Shown here in pieces: positions 29,328 through 39,025 of a DNA stretch of 64,000 nt. The notes below the pieces were generated by a model that did not search any database, had not been told where the DNA came from, and saw only the letters and a list, made by a program, of their open reading frames with translations. Every line of letters starts with the position of its first letter. The first letter of the stretch is position 1. A program made the position numbers and the translations under genes. The stretch comes from Coriobacterium glomerans PW2. Lineage in GTDB: Bacteria; Actinomycetota; Coriobacteriia; Coriobacteriales; Coriobacteriaceae. The stretch lies in NCBI RefSeq assembly GCF_000195315.1, contig NC_015389.1, forward strand, positions 868,001-932,000, read 5' to 3'.

Positions 29328-30444
29328 GCCCGCCATCGCCATCGCCGCCGGCGGGACTGCGGGACATGTGAACCCGGCCCTCGCCCTGGCCGAGGAGCTG
29401 AGGCGACGCGGGGCGACGGTCAGATTCTTCGGTGAGCGACGCAGACTCGAAGGCAGGCTCGTCCCTCAAGCCGGCTTTGATCTCTTTCCGATTCACATGA
29501 GCGGTTTCGACCGTCAGCGCCCCTGGACGCTTGCGAGCGCCCTTGCTCGTCTCCGTCGCGAGCGCCGCCGGATCTGCAAGGCCTTCAGGGATGATCCGAT
29601 GATGCGACCCGATGTCGCTATGGGGTTCGGTGCCTACGTGGAGCTTCCCCTTCTCCGAGCCGCTCTCGACCTCGGGATACCGGTCGCGCTCCATGAGCAG
29701 AACTCGATTCCGGGTCTCGCGAACAAGCGATTGGCGTCTCGGGCCGGACTGATCGCCGTGTCGCTGCCGAGCGCGCAGAGCGCGCTCGAGCGCGCCGGGG
29801 CGAATTCGTCTGCTATCAGGCTGACGGGCAATCCGGTCAGAGCATCGGTTCTCAGCGGCGATCGCTCACGGGGTCGCGCCGCCGCAGGCGCACAGGCGGA
29901 TGATACGGTGCTGCTCGTCTTCGGGGGCTCGCTGGGCGCTCACCATCTCAACGAGGCGATCGCTCGTCTCAAGGGGACCCTCTTGGGAATCGAAGGAGTG
30001 CGCATCGTCCACGCCACCGGCGCTGCGGACTACGAGGCGACCAGCGCGTTGCTCGATCTCAGCGAGGATGAGCGGCAGCGCTACCGCGTCACATCCTATA
30101 TCGACGACATGGGCGACATGCTCGCCGCCGCCGATGTCGTGCTCTCTCGGGCCGGGGCCTCTTCCATCGCCGAGATCGCCGCCGCCGCGGTTCCCTCGAT
30201 ACTGGTGCCCTATCCTCTTGCCACACGGGATCACCAGACGACGAACGCTCGATACCTCGTCGATGCCGGCGCGGCGATCATGTGCGCCGACGATGAGATC
30301 GACAGCGAGGGGTTCGCGAGCCGCTTGATCGGACTTCTCGGCGATTCGGACCTGAGAAGGCGGATGCATCTGCGCGGTCTCGGTCTCGGCCAGGCCGACG
30401 CCGCCGGAAGGCTGGCTGACGCGGTTCTCGCACTGGTCGTGTAG
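29317..30444 (+). CDS. murG: UDP-GlcNAc:lipid I N-acetylglucosaminyltransferase
   Basis: MurG converts lipid I to lipid II on the cytoplasmic membrane face. The 375-residue GT-B protein has the N-terminal glycine loop IAAGGTAGHVNPALALA, GFGAYVELPLL, LHEQNSIPGLANK, VFGGSLGAHHLNEAI and the C-terminal SRAGASSIAEIAAAAVPSILVPYP with DHQTTNA. The ATG at 29317 has a strong aaggagga site inside the end of ftsW. An upstream ATG (29248) is in the ftsW tail region and is not conserved. Confidence 0.96.
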   Translation: MIDRPAIAIAAGGTAGHVNPALALAEELRRRGATVRFFGERRRLEGRLVPQAGFDLFPIHMSGFDRQRPWTLASALARLRRERRRICKAFRDDPMMRPDVAMGFGAYVELPLLRAALDLGIPVALHEQNSIPGLANKRLASRAGLIAVSLPSAQSALERAGANSSAIRLTGNPVRASVLSGDRSRGRAAAGAQADDTVLLVFGGSLGAHHLNEAIARLKGTLLGIEGVRIVHATGAADYEATSALLDLSEDERQRYRVTSYIDDMGDMLAAADVVLSRAGASSIAEIAAAAVPSILVPYPLATRDHQTTNARYLVDAGAAIMCADDEIDSEGFASRLIGLLGDSDLRRRMHLRGLGLGQADAAGRLADAVLALVV

Positions 30445-30530
30445 ATCCGCGTCGAGGGGCCGCGTCAGCGAACTTGCGCTACAGTAGATAGGCGATGCGA
30501 GAGCACATGAGACACTAGGGGAAAGATGGC

Positions 30531-31952
30531 ATGGCAGATTATTCGAGCACACAGAGCGGAACCGCCTTCAGGAGCGCTCATTTCATAGGTGCAGGCGGTG
30601 CGGGCATGAGCGGTATCGCGCTTGTGCTGCATGAGCGCGGCTGCATCGTCACAGGGTCGGATCTCAAGACATCGCGCTATATCAGACAGCTCCTCCGCGC
30701 GGGCGTCTCGGTGCATGTCGGCCACGACGCGAGCCTCATCGACGAGGCCGAACCCGATGTCGTCGTCGTGTCCACCGCGATTCCGGAGACCAATCCCGAA
30801 CTGGTTCGCGCTCGCGAGCTCGGTATCCCGGTTTGGCCTCGAGCAAAGATGCTCGCCGCTCTCGGACACGGCTGCACCACGATCGCGGTGGCGGGCACGC
30901 ACGGCAAGACAACGACCGCCTCGATGTGCGCGACGATGCTCGATCGTATGGGCTTGGATCCGAGCTTCCTGATCGGCGGAATCGTCGAGGGCTACAAAAC
31001 GAATGGTCGCAACGGCAGCGGCACCTACTTCGTGGCAGAGGCCGATGAGTCTGACAGCTCGTTTCTCTATCTCGAGCCGCGCGTCGTCGTCGTGACCAAC
31101 GTCGAGGCCGACCATCTCGACCACTACGGCTCGCTCGCGGAGATCGAGAACACGTTCGCTCAGTTCATGTCCCTCGTCGGCGAGCAGGGTGTCATCGTCG
31201 CGTGCGGTGATGACAAACAGCTCTACGAGCTCGCCCGCTCGACGTCCAAGCGCATCGTCACCTACGGCTTCGACGCTCGCAACGACATCGTTTGCGAGGT
31301 CTGCGACGACCGTTGCGCCCAAGCGAGCGGCTGTCGCATTCGTTTTCCCGACGGGAGGCTCCACGAGGTCGACATCGCTCACAATCCCGGTCGTCACAAC
31401 ATGCTGAATGCGAGCGCCGCGATGGGCGTCGCCTTCGCGCTCGGCTTGGATACCGCCGCCGCAGCTCGAGCGCTGTCGACGTTCGAAGGCGTGCGCCGTC
31501 GCTTCACTCGCGTCGGCGACGTTTGCGGCGTCACCGTGGTGGATGATTACGGTCATCATCCGACCGAGATCAAAGCGACGCTCGCGGCCGCGCGCGGCTT
31601 GGATTATCGTCATATCGATGTCGTGTTCCAGCCTCATCGCTACTCCCGGCTCAAAGCGTTTTTGGACGATTTCGCCGATGCGTTCGCCGACGCGGACAAA
31701 GTGGTGCTCATCGACGTGTTCTCCGCCGGCGAGATGCCGATTCCCGGTGTCACGAGCAAGGCGCTCGCCGATACGGTGCGCGCGCGCCACCCGGACAAGC
31801 AGGTGAGCTATGTTTCGGATCGCATGGCGCTCATGGAGCGGTTGGAGACCATCACCGAGCCGGGTGATCTTCTCATCACCATGGGGGCCGGCGATATCTC
31901 AGCTGTGGCTCCGGAGTACATCGAGTATCTCGACAAGAAGAAGGTCGAGTAG
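30531..31952 (+). CDS. murC: UDP-N-acetylmuramate--L-alanine ligase
   Basis: MurC adds L-alanine to UDP-MurNAc, the first amino acid of the stem peptide. The 473-residue product has HFIGAGGAGMSGIALVL at the N-terminus, VAGTHGKTTTASM for ATP, EADESDSSFL, NVEADHLDHY and the C-terminal VDDYGHHPTEIKATL and FQPHRYSR motifs. A gggaaag site precedes the ATG. An 86-bp gap separates it from murG, the largest inside the murF-ftsQ run. Confidence 0.97.
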   Translation: MADYSSTQSGTAFRSAHFIGAGGAGMSGIALVLHERGCIVTGSDLKTSRYIRQLLRAGVSVHVGHDASLIDEAEPDVVVVSTAIPETNPELVRARELGIPVWPRAKMLAALGHGCTTIAVAGTHGKTTTASMCATMLDRMGLDPSFLIGGIVEGYKTNGRNGSGTYFVAEADESDSSFLYLEPRVVVVTNVEADHLDHYGSLAEIENTFAQFMSLVGEQGVIVACGDDKQLYELARSTSKRIVTYGFDARNDIVCEVCDDRCAQASGCRIRFPDGRLHEVDIAHNPGRHNMLNASAAMGVAFALGLDTAAAARALSTFEGVRRRFTRVGDVCGVTVVDDYGHHPTEIKATLAAARGLDYRHIDVVFQPHRYSRLKAFLDDFADAFADADKVVLIDVFSAGEMPIPGVTSKALADTVRARHPDKQVSYVSDRMALMERLETITEPGDLLITMGAGDISAVAPEYIEYLDKKKVE

Positions 31953-31957
31953 GCGCC

Positions 31958-32869
31958 ATGGGGCTGTTCAATGCATTTATGGCGCTGTCCGGAGCGGTCG
32001 ACACGGATGCGATCGAAAACGAGCGGCTCGCCCGGCATACGAGCTATCGCATCGGGGGCCCCGCGGGGCTGTTTCTCACCTGCCATAGCTACCATGCGCT
32101 GCGTCGCGCCACAGAGGTGCTGGAGCGCGAGGGGGTCTCTTGGGTCGTGATCGGCAAGGGGTCGGATCTGCTTGTGAGCGATCAGGGTTTCGATGGAGCG
32201 GTTATCACGCTCGGTCGCGAGTTCCAGCGCACTGTGATCGGCGATGACGGAGTTACGGTTTCGGTGGGATCGGGCGTGATCCTGGCTCGGCTTGTCAACG
32301 ACGCGCTCTCAGCGGAGCTGAGCGGTCTCGAGTTCGCCGTGGGGATTCCCGGCAGCCTGGGTGGAGCGGTGTCCATGAACGCCGGCACGCGCACGGAATG
32401 GATCGGCGCGCTCATCGAGAACGTCGTCACCTATAGGCCGGGTTTCGGCATCCGTCGCTACCGCCACGATGATGTGAAGTGGGGGTACCGCTCTTGCGGT
32501 CTGCCGCGCGATGAGATCGTGCTGGAGGCGACGCTCCGCTTGGCTCCAGGTGAGAAGAACACCATTCGCGCGAACATGGAGCGTTATCTGTCGCTCCGTC
32601 GTCGCTCTCAGCCGCTCGGCAACGCCACGTGCGGATCGGTATTCAAGAACCCTCCTGAAAAAAGTGTGGGAAAGATGATAGAGGACTGTGGATTGAAGGG
32701 TTTTTCCATCGGCGGAGCCCAGGTTTCCACCATCCACGCTAACTTTATCGTCAACACGGGCACCGCTCGGGCATCTGAGGTAGCGGCCCTCATCAAGCAT
32801 ATTCACGACAGGGTAAGGGAAACGTATGGCATCGAGCTCCAACCGGAAGTCAAGTTCCTCGGCTTCTAA
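31958..32869 (+). CDS. murB: UDP-N-acetylenolpyruvoylglucosamine reductase
   Basis: MurB is the FAD enzyme that reduces enolpyruvyl-UDP-GlcNAc to UDP-MurNAc using NADPH. The 303-residue protein has NERLARHTSYRIGGPA, the FAD-binding VIGKGSDLLVSDQGF, AVGIPGSLGGAVSMNAG, and the type II active-site region CGSVFKNPPEKSVGKMIEDCGLKG (read as two parts) with the serine as proton donor and a final GAQVS block. It starts five bases after murC and its last 44 bases overlap ftsQ in another frame. Confidence 0.95.
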   Translation: MGLFNAFMALSGAVDTDAIENERLARHTSYRIGGPAGLFLTCHSYHALRRATEVLEREGVSWVVIGKGSDLLVSDQGFDGAVITLGREFQRTVIGDDGVTVSVGSGVILARLVNDALSAELSGLEFAVGIPGSLGGAVSMNAGTRTEWIGALIENVVTYRPGFGIRRYRHDDVKWGYRSCGLPRDEIVLEATLRLAPGEKNTIRANMERYLSLRRRSQPLGNATCGSVFKNPPEKSVGKMIEDCGLKGFSIGGAQVSTIHANFIVNTGTARASEVAALIKHIHDRVRETYGIELQPEVKFLGF

Positions 32870-34124
32870 CGCCTCGAAGCCCACGTTTCGTCGAGCGGGC
32901 GCCAAAAGGGCGGGGAGCGCGCGAGCTCAGCGCGCATCGCGATCCCAAAAAGCGAGATCCAGGACCTCGGACCAATCGGTTGCGCTGAGATCGCAGCCGA
33001 GCCGCACCGCCTCAGGGGATTTCCATCAGATCAGATCGTATCCCGCCTCCTCGAGGAAGTCGGGTGTCGGGGGCTCGCCCGCGACGAGACGCACCGGGCG
33101 CTCGCAGGGTCGTCCCGCCTCAACCGGTACCGCGAGTTCGAAATACAAGCCGGTATGGGTGGCCAATCGTCGCGAGACCGATCGGTCCGCGACGACAAAA
33201 ACCGCTCCGAGCGAACGGACTGGCGCCACCCGATCGACGCGCGAAGCGCCGGCTGACGCCTCCGCCCGGGTGGCGCGCAAGGAACCGGCGCGCGCAGAGG
33301 GCGCACCGCAGCGCGCCTCGCTTCATCGGCCGCGGTGGCTCCTTTTCATCGCGATCTCGGTGGTCGTGCTCATCGTGCTTTCCGTCGGTGCCGTCATCAT
33401 CGTCAACTCCGGTCTGTTCGCCGCGACCGATATCCAGGTCCGTGGCAGCGAGCATGTCTCGCAGCAGGATGCCGCGCAACTCACGAAGGTTCCCGATGGC
33501 GCGACGCTTCTGAACGTCGATGCCGAGAACATCGGTGCCGACATGCTGAAGAATCCATGGGTGGACAGAGTCGACATCGAGCGCAGATTCCCGCACACGC
33601 TCATCGTGACCCCTCACGAGCGCACCGTCGTCGCCATAGCCTGCATCGGAACAGAGGACATCGCCTGGGCGATCGGATCCGACGAGAGCTGGATCGCGCC
33701 CGTATCGCTATCGGTGGATGACGATGGCGCGGACGAGGCGAAAGAGCCCTCGACTCTGACCGGCATCGAGGCCGCCTGCGCCATCGCCCATGCCAGCGAC
33801 GCCGTCGTCCTGACGCAGGTTCCCGCGAACGTGATGCCCGCTTCGGGAAGGAAGGTGGATACAGACGTGGTTCTGGCGGGCCTCAAGTACGCGCAGGGTT
33901 TCTCGCGTGACTTCATCTCGCAGATCAAAAGCATCGATGTCACAAAGGTCGAGGGTATCGAGGCGAACCTGACCTCGGGCGTTCAGGTGCTGCTGGGCGA
34001 GCCCGAGGACATCGCGACGAAAGAGAAGGTGATAAAGCGCTTTCTCGCACAGGAAAAGGGGGTTTCGCTCATCAACGTTCGCACACCGGGCAAGTACACC
34101 TTCAGAGGTGCTTCAACAACGTGA
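32826..34124 (+). CDS. ftsQ: Division protein FtsQ/DivIB with long basic N-terminal tail
   Basis: FtsQ is the bitopic scaffold that joins FtsL and its partner at the septum. The 432-residue protein has a 170-residue cytoplasmic tail very rich in Ser, Arg, Ala and Thr, one membrane segment at about 171-196, a POTRA domain (about 200-270, starting ATDIQVRGSEHVSQQDAAQL and containing NPWVDRVDIERRFPHTLIV) and a C-terminal FtsQ domain. The tail is much longer than in most relatives. It overlaps murB by 44 bases; aaggga precedes the ATG. Confidence 0.9.
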   Translation: MASSSNRKSSSSASNASKPTFRRAGAKRAGSARAQRASRSQKARSRTSDQSVALRSQPSRTASGDFHQIRSYPASSRKSGVGGSPATRRTGRSQGRPASTGTASSKYKPVWVANRRETDRSATTKTAPSERTGATRSTREAPADASARVARKEPARAEGAPQRASLHRPRWLLFIAISVVVLIVLSVGAVIIVNSGLFAATDIQVRGSEHVSQQDAAQLTKVPDGATLLNVDAENIGADMLKNPWVDRVDIERRFPHTLIVTPHERTVVAIACIGTEDIAWAIGSDESWIAPVSLSVDDDGADEAKEPSTLTGIEAACAIAHASDAVVLTQVPANVMPASGRKVDTDVVLAGLKYAQGFSRDFISQIKSIDVTKVEGIEANLTSGVQVLLGEPEDIATKEKVIKRFLAQEKGVSLINVRTPGKYTFRGASTT

Positions 34125-34312
34125 TTCGGCAGGTACCGTTCAATGGTCAAGCGTTTGACCTGCGATTTGCCCGTGAAATTCATAAATCCCGGTGGCGTAT
34201 TTGCTTTTTACCCGTTTTTGTGTAAAGATAACCCGGTTTACCTCGACATTTAATATCAAGTTGAGGGTTAACCTTCGCCAGTTCTGCATGAAACGATGTT
34301 CGGAGGACCGAC
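34125..34312 (+). promoter_or_regulatory. ftsZ upstream control region
   Basis: This 188-bp, AT-richer gap separates ftsQ and ftsZ and contains no gene. An inverted repeat ggtcaagcgtttgacc (34145-34160; arms ggtcaa and ttgacc) lies 20 bases after ftsQ, and its right arm could double as a -35. TAATAT at 34251-34256 is a -10-like hexamer without a good -35. The arrangement fits an ftsZ-specific promoter in addition to readthrough from the mur genes. Confidence 0.45.
34258..34275 (+). repeat. Motif shared with the mraZ upstream region (copy 2)
   Basis: aagttgagggttaacctt matches aagttgaaggttaggctt at 19780-19797 at 15 of 18 positions. It lies 38 bases before the ftsZ start, just after the TAATAT hexamer, a position where a bound protein could block transcription. 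The function is unproven. Confidence 0.4.
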
Positions 34313-35443
34313 ATGCACGAGAATGAGATCAACAATTACCTTGCGGTCATCAAGGTTGTCGGCGTCGGCGGCGGTGGCACCAACGCGGTCAACCGCATGA
34401 TTGAAGAGGGCATTCGCGGTGTCGAGTTCGTGGCGATCAACACCGACGCCCAGGCGCTGGCGATCTCGGATGCGGATATCAAGGTCCATATCGGCACCGA
34501 TTTGACGCGCGGGCTCGGTGCCGGCGCGAACCCCGAGATCGGTCGCAAGGCGGCCGACGAGAGCCGCGATGACATCTCCGAGGCGCTGGCCGGCGCAGAC
34601 ATGGTCTTCATCACCGCCGGCGAGGGCGGCGGAACCGGTACCGGTGCGGCACCCATCGTCGCCGACATCGCCATGAACGACAACGGCGCTCTGACGGTCG
34701 CGGTCGTCACGAAACCCTTCACCTTCGAGGGCAGCAAGCGCATGAAGGCGGCCGAGGAGGGCACGCGCACCCTAGCGCAAAGCGTCGATACGCTGATCGT
34801 CATCCCGAACGATCGCCTGCTCGATATCGCTGAGAAGAAGACCACCATGCTCGAGGCGTTCGCCAACGCCGACGGCGTCCTGTCTCAGGGCACGCAGGGC
34901 ATCACCGACCTCATCACCGTTCCGGGGGTCATCAACCTCGACTTCGCCGATGTGAAGACCATCATGAAGCAAGCTGGCACCGCGATGATGGGCATCGGCA
35001 TCGCCTCCGGGGACAACCGGGCGGTTGATGCCGCTCAGCAGGCGATCTCGAGCCGTCTGCTCGAGAGCTCCATCGATGGCGCGACGCGCGTTCTGCTCTC
35101 CATCGCCGGGAGCAAGGATCTCGGTATCCAAGAGATCAACGACGCGGCCGATCTCGTCGCCAACGCGGTCGACCATGAGGCGAATATCATCTTCGGCACC
35201 GTCGTGGACGAGTCGCTGGGCGATCAGGTGCGCATCACCGTCATCGCGACGGGCTTCTCAGATTCCAACGTGAGCCGCCAAGACGAGCTGTTCGGTCAGG
35301 CTTCGAGCAAGGGCGATCAGATGAGCGGTCGCAGCGCGGCATCAGATGGGGCGAGTTCGCGCAACATCGGCGGCACCGACGTCCCGAACTTCGGAAACGA
35401 CCAGTTCGAGCTTCCTGACTTCCTCAAGCGCGGCAACCTCTAG
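34313..35443 (+). CDS. ftsZ: Cell division protein FtsZ
   Basis: FtsZ is the tubulin-like GTPase that forms the Z ring. The 376-residue product has the N-terminal [18 protein letters not shown], the GTP loop GGGTGTG at 105-111, [17 protein letters not shown] with the synergy loop, a variable linker of about 50 residues and the conserved C-terminal peptide DFLKRGNL that docks SepF. cggagga precedes the ATG. It has its own upstream control region. No ftsA is found nearby, so SepF (41.6 kb) is the likely membrane tether. Confidence 0.98.
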   Translation: MHENEINNYLAVIKVVGVGGGGTNAVNRMIEEGIRGVEFVAINTDAQALAISDADIKVHIGTDLTRGLGAGANPEIGRKAADESRDDISEALAGADMVFITAGEGGGTGTGAAPIVADIAMNDNGALTVAVVTKPFTFEGSKRMKAAEEGTRTLAQSVDTLIVIPNDRLLDIAEKKTTMLEAFANADGVLSQGTQGITDLITVPGVINLDFADVKTIMKQAGTAMMGIGIASGDNRAVDAAQQAISSRLLESSIDGATRVLLSIAGSKDLGIQEINDAADLVANAVDHEANIIFGTVVDESLGDQVRITVIATGFSDSNVSRQDELFGQASSKGDQMSGRSAASDGASSRNIGGTDVPNFGNDQFELPDFLKRGNL

Positions 35444-35524
35444 TACAGGACGCATCATGGCACGCTGTGCTCTCGGACAGCCCGTATCGCTCGGGTGTCG
35501 CCCTGTCGATCGGAGGTCTCGCGC

Positions 35525-36319
35525 ATGGCACTGGCGCTGAGGCGCCGCTCACGCGACGGCGTGACGCTCATCGGAAATGTTCATGATCGCATGCGCTTCG
35601 GATTCACCGAGCGCACCGGTGGTGTTTCCGCGCCTCCATTTGCGTCGCTGAATCTCAGTGCGTGCGTGGGCGACGATGAGCAGGCTGTCGCGGAGAACCG
35701 ATCTCGCGTTCTCGCGGCGCTCGGCGCGCAGAATCTCTCGGAGAGGCTCCTCGTACCCAATCAGGTGCATGGGGATCATATCGTGTCCATCAGCTCCTCT
35801 GCTGCCGACGATCTCGCCGCCGCGCGAGCTGAGATCTCCCGTGGAGCAGACGCTATCGTCTGCGCTGCGCCGGATGTGCCGGTCATGCTGTGCTTCGCCG
35901 ATTGCGTCCCCGTTGTTCTCGTCTGCCGCGGGGCCTTCGCCGTTGTGCACTCCGGATGGAAGGGGACGTACGCTCGAATCGCCGGAAAGGCGGTCGGTGC
36001 CCTTCTGCGCGCGGCATCGGCTGACGCATCCGAGGTGAGCGCCTATATCGGCCCGCATATCCTCGGCGATGAGTACGAGGTGTCCCAAGAACTTCACATC
36101 CGTTTTCAGAGAGAGTTTGCTAATATGGGTACGTCCGCAAAGCGGACGCTCGACCTCGGTCGGGCCATCAGCCAGACGCTCGAGGAAGCGGGGGTTACTC
36201 CGTGCGCCATCCACGATCCGCACCTGTCGACAGTTCGTTTGAATTCCCGTTTCTATTCCTATCGCCGAGAACACGGATGCTGCGGCAGACACGCTGCCGT
36301 GGCCGTGCTGCTCTCATGA
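35525..36319 (+). CDS. pgeF: PgeF/YlmD-type multicopper-fold (laccase domain) protein
   Basis: The 264-residue protein belongs to the DUF152/YfiH family. It carries the zinc ligands expected for the family: H in NQVHGDHI, C in CFADCVPV and H in VVHSGWKG(T). Members act on purine nucleosides, and E. coli PgeF removes mis-incorporated serine from UDP-MurNAc; in Gram-positives the gene (ylmD) sits by ylmE-sepF. Here its stop overlaps pstS as ATGA. The ATG at 35525 is eight bases after ggagg; the earlier in-frame ATG is unsupported. Confidence 0.9.
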   Translation: MALALRRRSRDGVTLIGNVHDRMRFGFTERTGGVSAPPFASLNLSACVGDDEQAVAENRSRVLAALGAQNLSERLLVPNQVHGDHIVSISSSAADDLAAARAEISRGADAIVCAAPDVPVMLCFADCVPVVLVCRGAFAVVHSGWKGTYARIAGKAVGALLRAASADASEVSAYIGPHILGDEYEVSQELHIRFQREFANMGTSAKRTLDLGRAISQTLEEAGVTPCAIHDPHLSTVRLNSRFYSYRREHGCCGRHAAVAVLLS

Positions 36320-37161
36320 AGCGACTTCTCGCGATCTGCGCCACCGCGATCTGCGCCGTCGCGCTGACGGGCTGCTCTGCGGCTCAGGTATCCGAACATG
36401 TGACCGTATCGGGCTCGACCACCTGCTTGCCCATCGCGGAGATCGCCGCTGAGAACTTCAAGCAGCGGACCTCGACCGATGTTCTCGTCTCCGGCCTCGG
36501 CTCTTCGGCGGGTATCGAGGCCGTGAGCAATGGAACGGCTGACATCGCCACTTCCTCGCGCGATCTGAACGACGACGAGCGGTCTTTGGGCCTGACGCCG
36601 ATTCCCATCGCGCATGATGGCATCGCCATCATCGTGAACACGAGCAATCCGGTCAATCGAGTCACGACCGAGCAGCTTCGTCGCATCTACGCCGGACAGA
36701 TCACGAACTGGTCCGAGCTCGGTGGCGACGATGAGCCGATTCAGCTTGTCAATCGCGATGAGGCTTCGGGGACCCGCGAGGCGTTCAACACGCTTGTCAT
36801 GAAAAAGGTCCCCTTCGACCGGCGAGCAGCCGTGCTGCCGGGCACCGGTCAGGTGCGCGATGTCGTGTCGCGCTCAAAGGGGGCGATCGGTTACATCTCG
36901 ATGGGTTTCGTGAAGTCGAGTTTTGCTGACACGGAGGTGAAGACCCTCGACGTTGACGGCATCAAGGCCACTGAGGAGACGGTGACCTCCGGTGTCTATC
37001 CGATCTCGCGCGACCTGTACTTCTTCGTCAAGGGCACGCCGTCGGAGGCGGCGAGGCGCTATATCGATTACATGTTGAGCGATCAGATGGATGCGATGAT
37101 CCGCGAGGCGGGGTTCATCCCGATGAGCGCATCGAAGGACACAGGGAACGAGGTGAGCTAG
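36316..37161 (+). CDS. pstS: Phosphate ABC transporter substrate-binding lipoprotein
   Basis: The 281-residue protein captures phosphate outside the membrane for the PstCAB transporter. It has a lipoprotein signal peptide with lipobox LTGC (lipidated cysteine C20), the phosphate-binding SGSTTCLPIAE and SGLGSSAGI segments, and NRDEASGTREAF. Its ATG overlaps the pgeF TGA by four bases. The original start chosen is supported by the signal peptide; an upstream frame through pgeF is not. Confidence 0.94.
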   Translation: MKRLLAICATAICAVALTGCSAAQVSEHVTVSGSTTCLPIAEIAAENFKQRTSTDVLVSGLGSSAGIEAVSNGTADIATSSRDLNDDERSLGLTPIPIAHDGIAIIVNTSNPVNRVTTEQLRRIYAGQITNWSELGGDDEPIQLVNRDEASGTREAFNTLVMKKVPFDRRAAVLPGTGQVRDVVSRSKGAIGYISMGFVKSSFADTEVKTLDVDGIKATEETVTSGVYPISRDLYFFVKGTPSEAARRYIDYMLSDQMDAMIREAGFIPMSASKDTGNEVS

Positions 37162-37164
37162 ACG

Positions 37165-38103
37165 ATGGATGAACCGGATGCTGTGACAGATCCGACTGAG
37201 GACGGTCCCAACGGGCTGGACCGGGACCGTCGGCGACTGGCATTGGTCAGCCACGGCACCTATATGAAGGAGAGGGGATTGCAGTGCCTGTTCTTCGCCT
37301 GCGCTCTCGTTGCGGTCATCACCGTGGTTCTGATCTTCGCCTTCACGATGATCGAGGCGGCCCCCGTGTTCTCCGATATCGGCATCGGTGAGTTCTTCGG
37401 TCTCAGGTGGGCTCCGACCGAGGGTTCCTTTGGTATAGCAGCGCTCGCCGCCGGATCGGGCGTGGTCACGTTGGGCGCTCTCGTGCTGGGCGTCCCGCTC
37501 GGTATCGGCACCGCGGTCTATCTCACTGAGATTGCCACCGAGAGAGTGCGGGGCATCGTGAGCCCGGCAGTCGATCTTCTCGCTGGCATTCCCTCGATCA
37601 TCTACGGTTTCTTCGGGATGGTTATCATCAGGCCGTTCGTCGCCGCGGTATCGGGGGGTTTGGGTTTCGGGGCGCTCACGGCATGGTTCGTTCTCGCGAT
37701 CATGATCGTGCCCACCATCACGACGCTCACGATGGACGCGCTGAGATCTATCCCGATGGGCATTCGCGAGGCTTCGTTCGCCATGGGTGCGACGAAGTGG
37801 CAGACGATCTACAAGGTTGTGTTGCCCGCCGCCCGTTTCGGCATCGTCGACGCCATCGTGCTCGGCATGGGCCGCGCGATCGGAGAGACGATGGCCGTTC
37901 TCATGGTCGTGGGAAACGCCCCGGTCATTCCGGGCTCTGTGACGAGTCCGATATCGACGCTCACGAGCCAGATCGCTCTCGATATGAGCTATGCTTCGGG
38001 ACTGCATCGTACGGCTCTGTTCGCTATGGGCGTGGTTCTGTTCGTCATTTCCGCGTCGCTTGTCGGTTTCGTGCGGCTGCTTTCCAAAATGGGCAGGAGG
38101 TGA
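37165..38103 (+). CDS. pstC: Phosphate ABC transporter permease PstC
   Basis: The 312-residue protein is one of the two transmembrane subunits of the phosphate importer. After a 40-residue cytoplasmic N-terminus it has about six membrane helices; the cytoplasmic EAA loop that contacts PstB is seen in IREASFAMGATKWQTIYKVVLP, here read as SFAMGATKWQT followed by VVLPAA, and GRAIGETMAVLMVVGNAP is typical of PstC. It starts three bases after pstS and pstA follows six bases behind. Confidence 0.94.
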   Translation: MDEPDAVTDPTEDGPNGLDRDRRRLALVSHGTYMKERGLQCLFFACALVAVITVVLIFAFTMIEAAPVFSDIGIGEFFGLRWAPTEGSFGIAALAAGSGVVTLGALVLGVPLGIGTAVYLTEIATERVRGIVSPAVDLLAGIPSIIYGFFGMVIIRPFVAAVSGGLGFGALTAWFVLAIMIVPTITTLTMDALRSIPMGIREASFAMGATKWQTIYKVVLPAARFGIVDAIVLGMGRAIGETMAVLMVVGNAPVIPGSVTSPISTLTSQIALDMSYASGLHRTALFAMGVVLFVISASLVGFVRLLSKMGRR

Positions 38104-38109
38104 TCGCGC

Positions 38110-39006
38110 ATGGCTTCTGAGATGCGCGAGCCGATCAGCTCTCGCGAGAGGATCAAGCGGGCGCTGGCTCGCGGGGCCGTCCACCGCGTTTCCAAGGAGA
38201 CCTCGAATGCGGTCATGCTCGGCGTCTTCCGCGCAGCCGCTTATATCACGGTTTTCGTACTCGTTGCGATTCTTGGGTACGTATTGGTGAACGGCATTCC
38301 GAATATCTCGTTGGAATTCATATTCGGTTGGCCCGAAGGAGTCAACGCCGAGGGAGGCATCTGGCCCGCTATCGTCTCGACCGTCTACGTCACGGCGCTG
38401 GCGATGCTCATCTGCACGCCTGTCGCCGTGCTCGCGGCAGTCTATCTCGCCGAGTATGCCAAGCAGGGGCATCTGGTTGAGATCATACGCTACGCAGCTG
38501 ACACGCTGGCGTCGGTCCCCTCCATCGTCATGGGACTTTTCGGCTATGCCCTGTTCGTCGAGACGATGGGGTTCGGCCTTTCCATGCTCTCGGCCGCTCT
38601 CGCCCTCGCCCTGCTCATGCTTCCCATCGTCATGCGCACGACCGAGGAGGCCATCCGTGCCGTTCCGCGCTACATCCGATGGGGGGCCTACGGGCTGGGG
38701 GCAACCAAGTGGCAGGTGGTTAGCAAGATCGTGCTGCCGGGCGCGTTCGGGCGCATCGCGACTGGTATCGTTTTGGCCATCGGGCGGGCCATCGGCGAGA
38801 CGGCCGTGGTTCTCTATACCATGGGTCAAGCGATCAACCTGCCTGTCACTCCACTTGATTCCGGCCGACCGATGACCGTGCATCTCTACCTTCTCGCCAA
38901 TGACGGCATCAACATGAATGCAGCCTACGGTACGGCACTTCTGCTGGTCATCATTATTCTGACGTTCAACCTGTTCGCGCGATATCTCTCGCGCAAGGGC
39001 AAATGA
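38110..39006 (+). CDS. pstA: Phosphate ABC transporter permease PstA
   Basis: The 298-residue second permease has about six membrane helices, the [17 protein letters not shown] segment, the EAA loop [19 protein letters not shown] and [16 protein letters not shown], the PstA counterpart of the PstC motif. The ATG at 38110 follows aggaggtgatcg, a nearly ideal ribosome-binding site inside the pstC end. It works with PstC and PstB to move phosphate inward. Confidence 0.94.
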   Translation: MASEMREPISSRERIKRALARGAVHRVSKETSNAVMLGVFRAAAYITVFVLVAILGYVLVNGIPNISLEFIFGWPEGVNAEGGIWPAIVSTVYVTALAMLICTPVAVLAAVYLAEYAKQGHLVEIIRYAADTLASVPSIVMGLFGYALFVETMGFGLSMLSAALALALLMLPIVMRTTEEAIRAVPRYIRWGAYGLGATKWQVVSKIVLPGAFGRIATGIVLAIGRAIGETAVVLYTMGQAINLPVTPLDSGRPMTVHLYLLANDGINMNAAYGTALLLVIIILTFNLFARYLSRKGK

Positions 39007-39025
39007 GACAGTGAGGGGCAATTTC

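Noticed and set aside
36874-39021. A 715-residue open frame on the minus strand opposite pstS-pstC-pstA
   Set aside because: It is a high-GC antisense shadow of three clear transporter genes, is low-complexity and His/Arg/Asp-rich, and has no domain or ribosome-site support.
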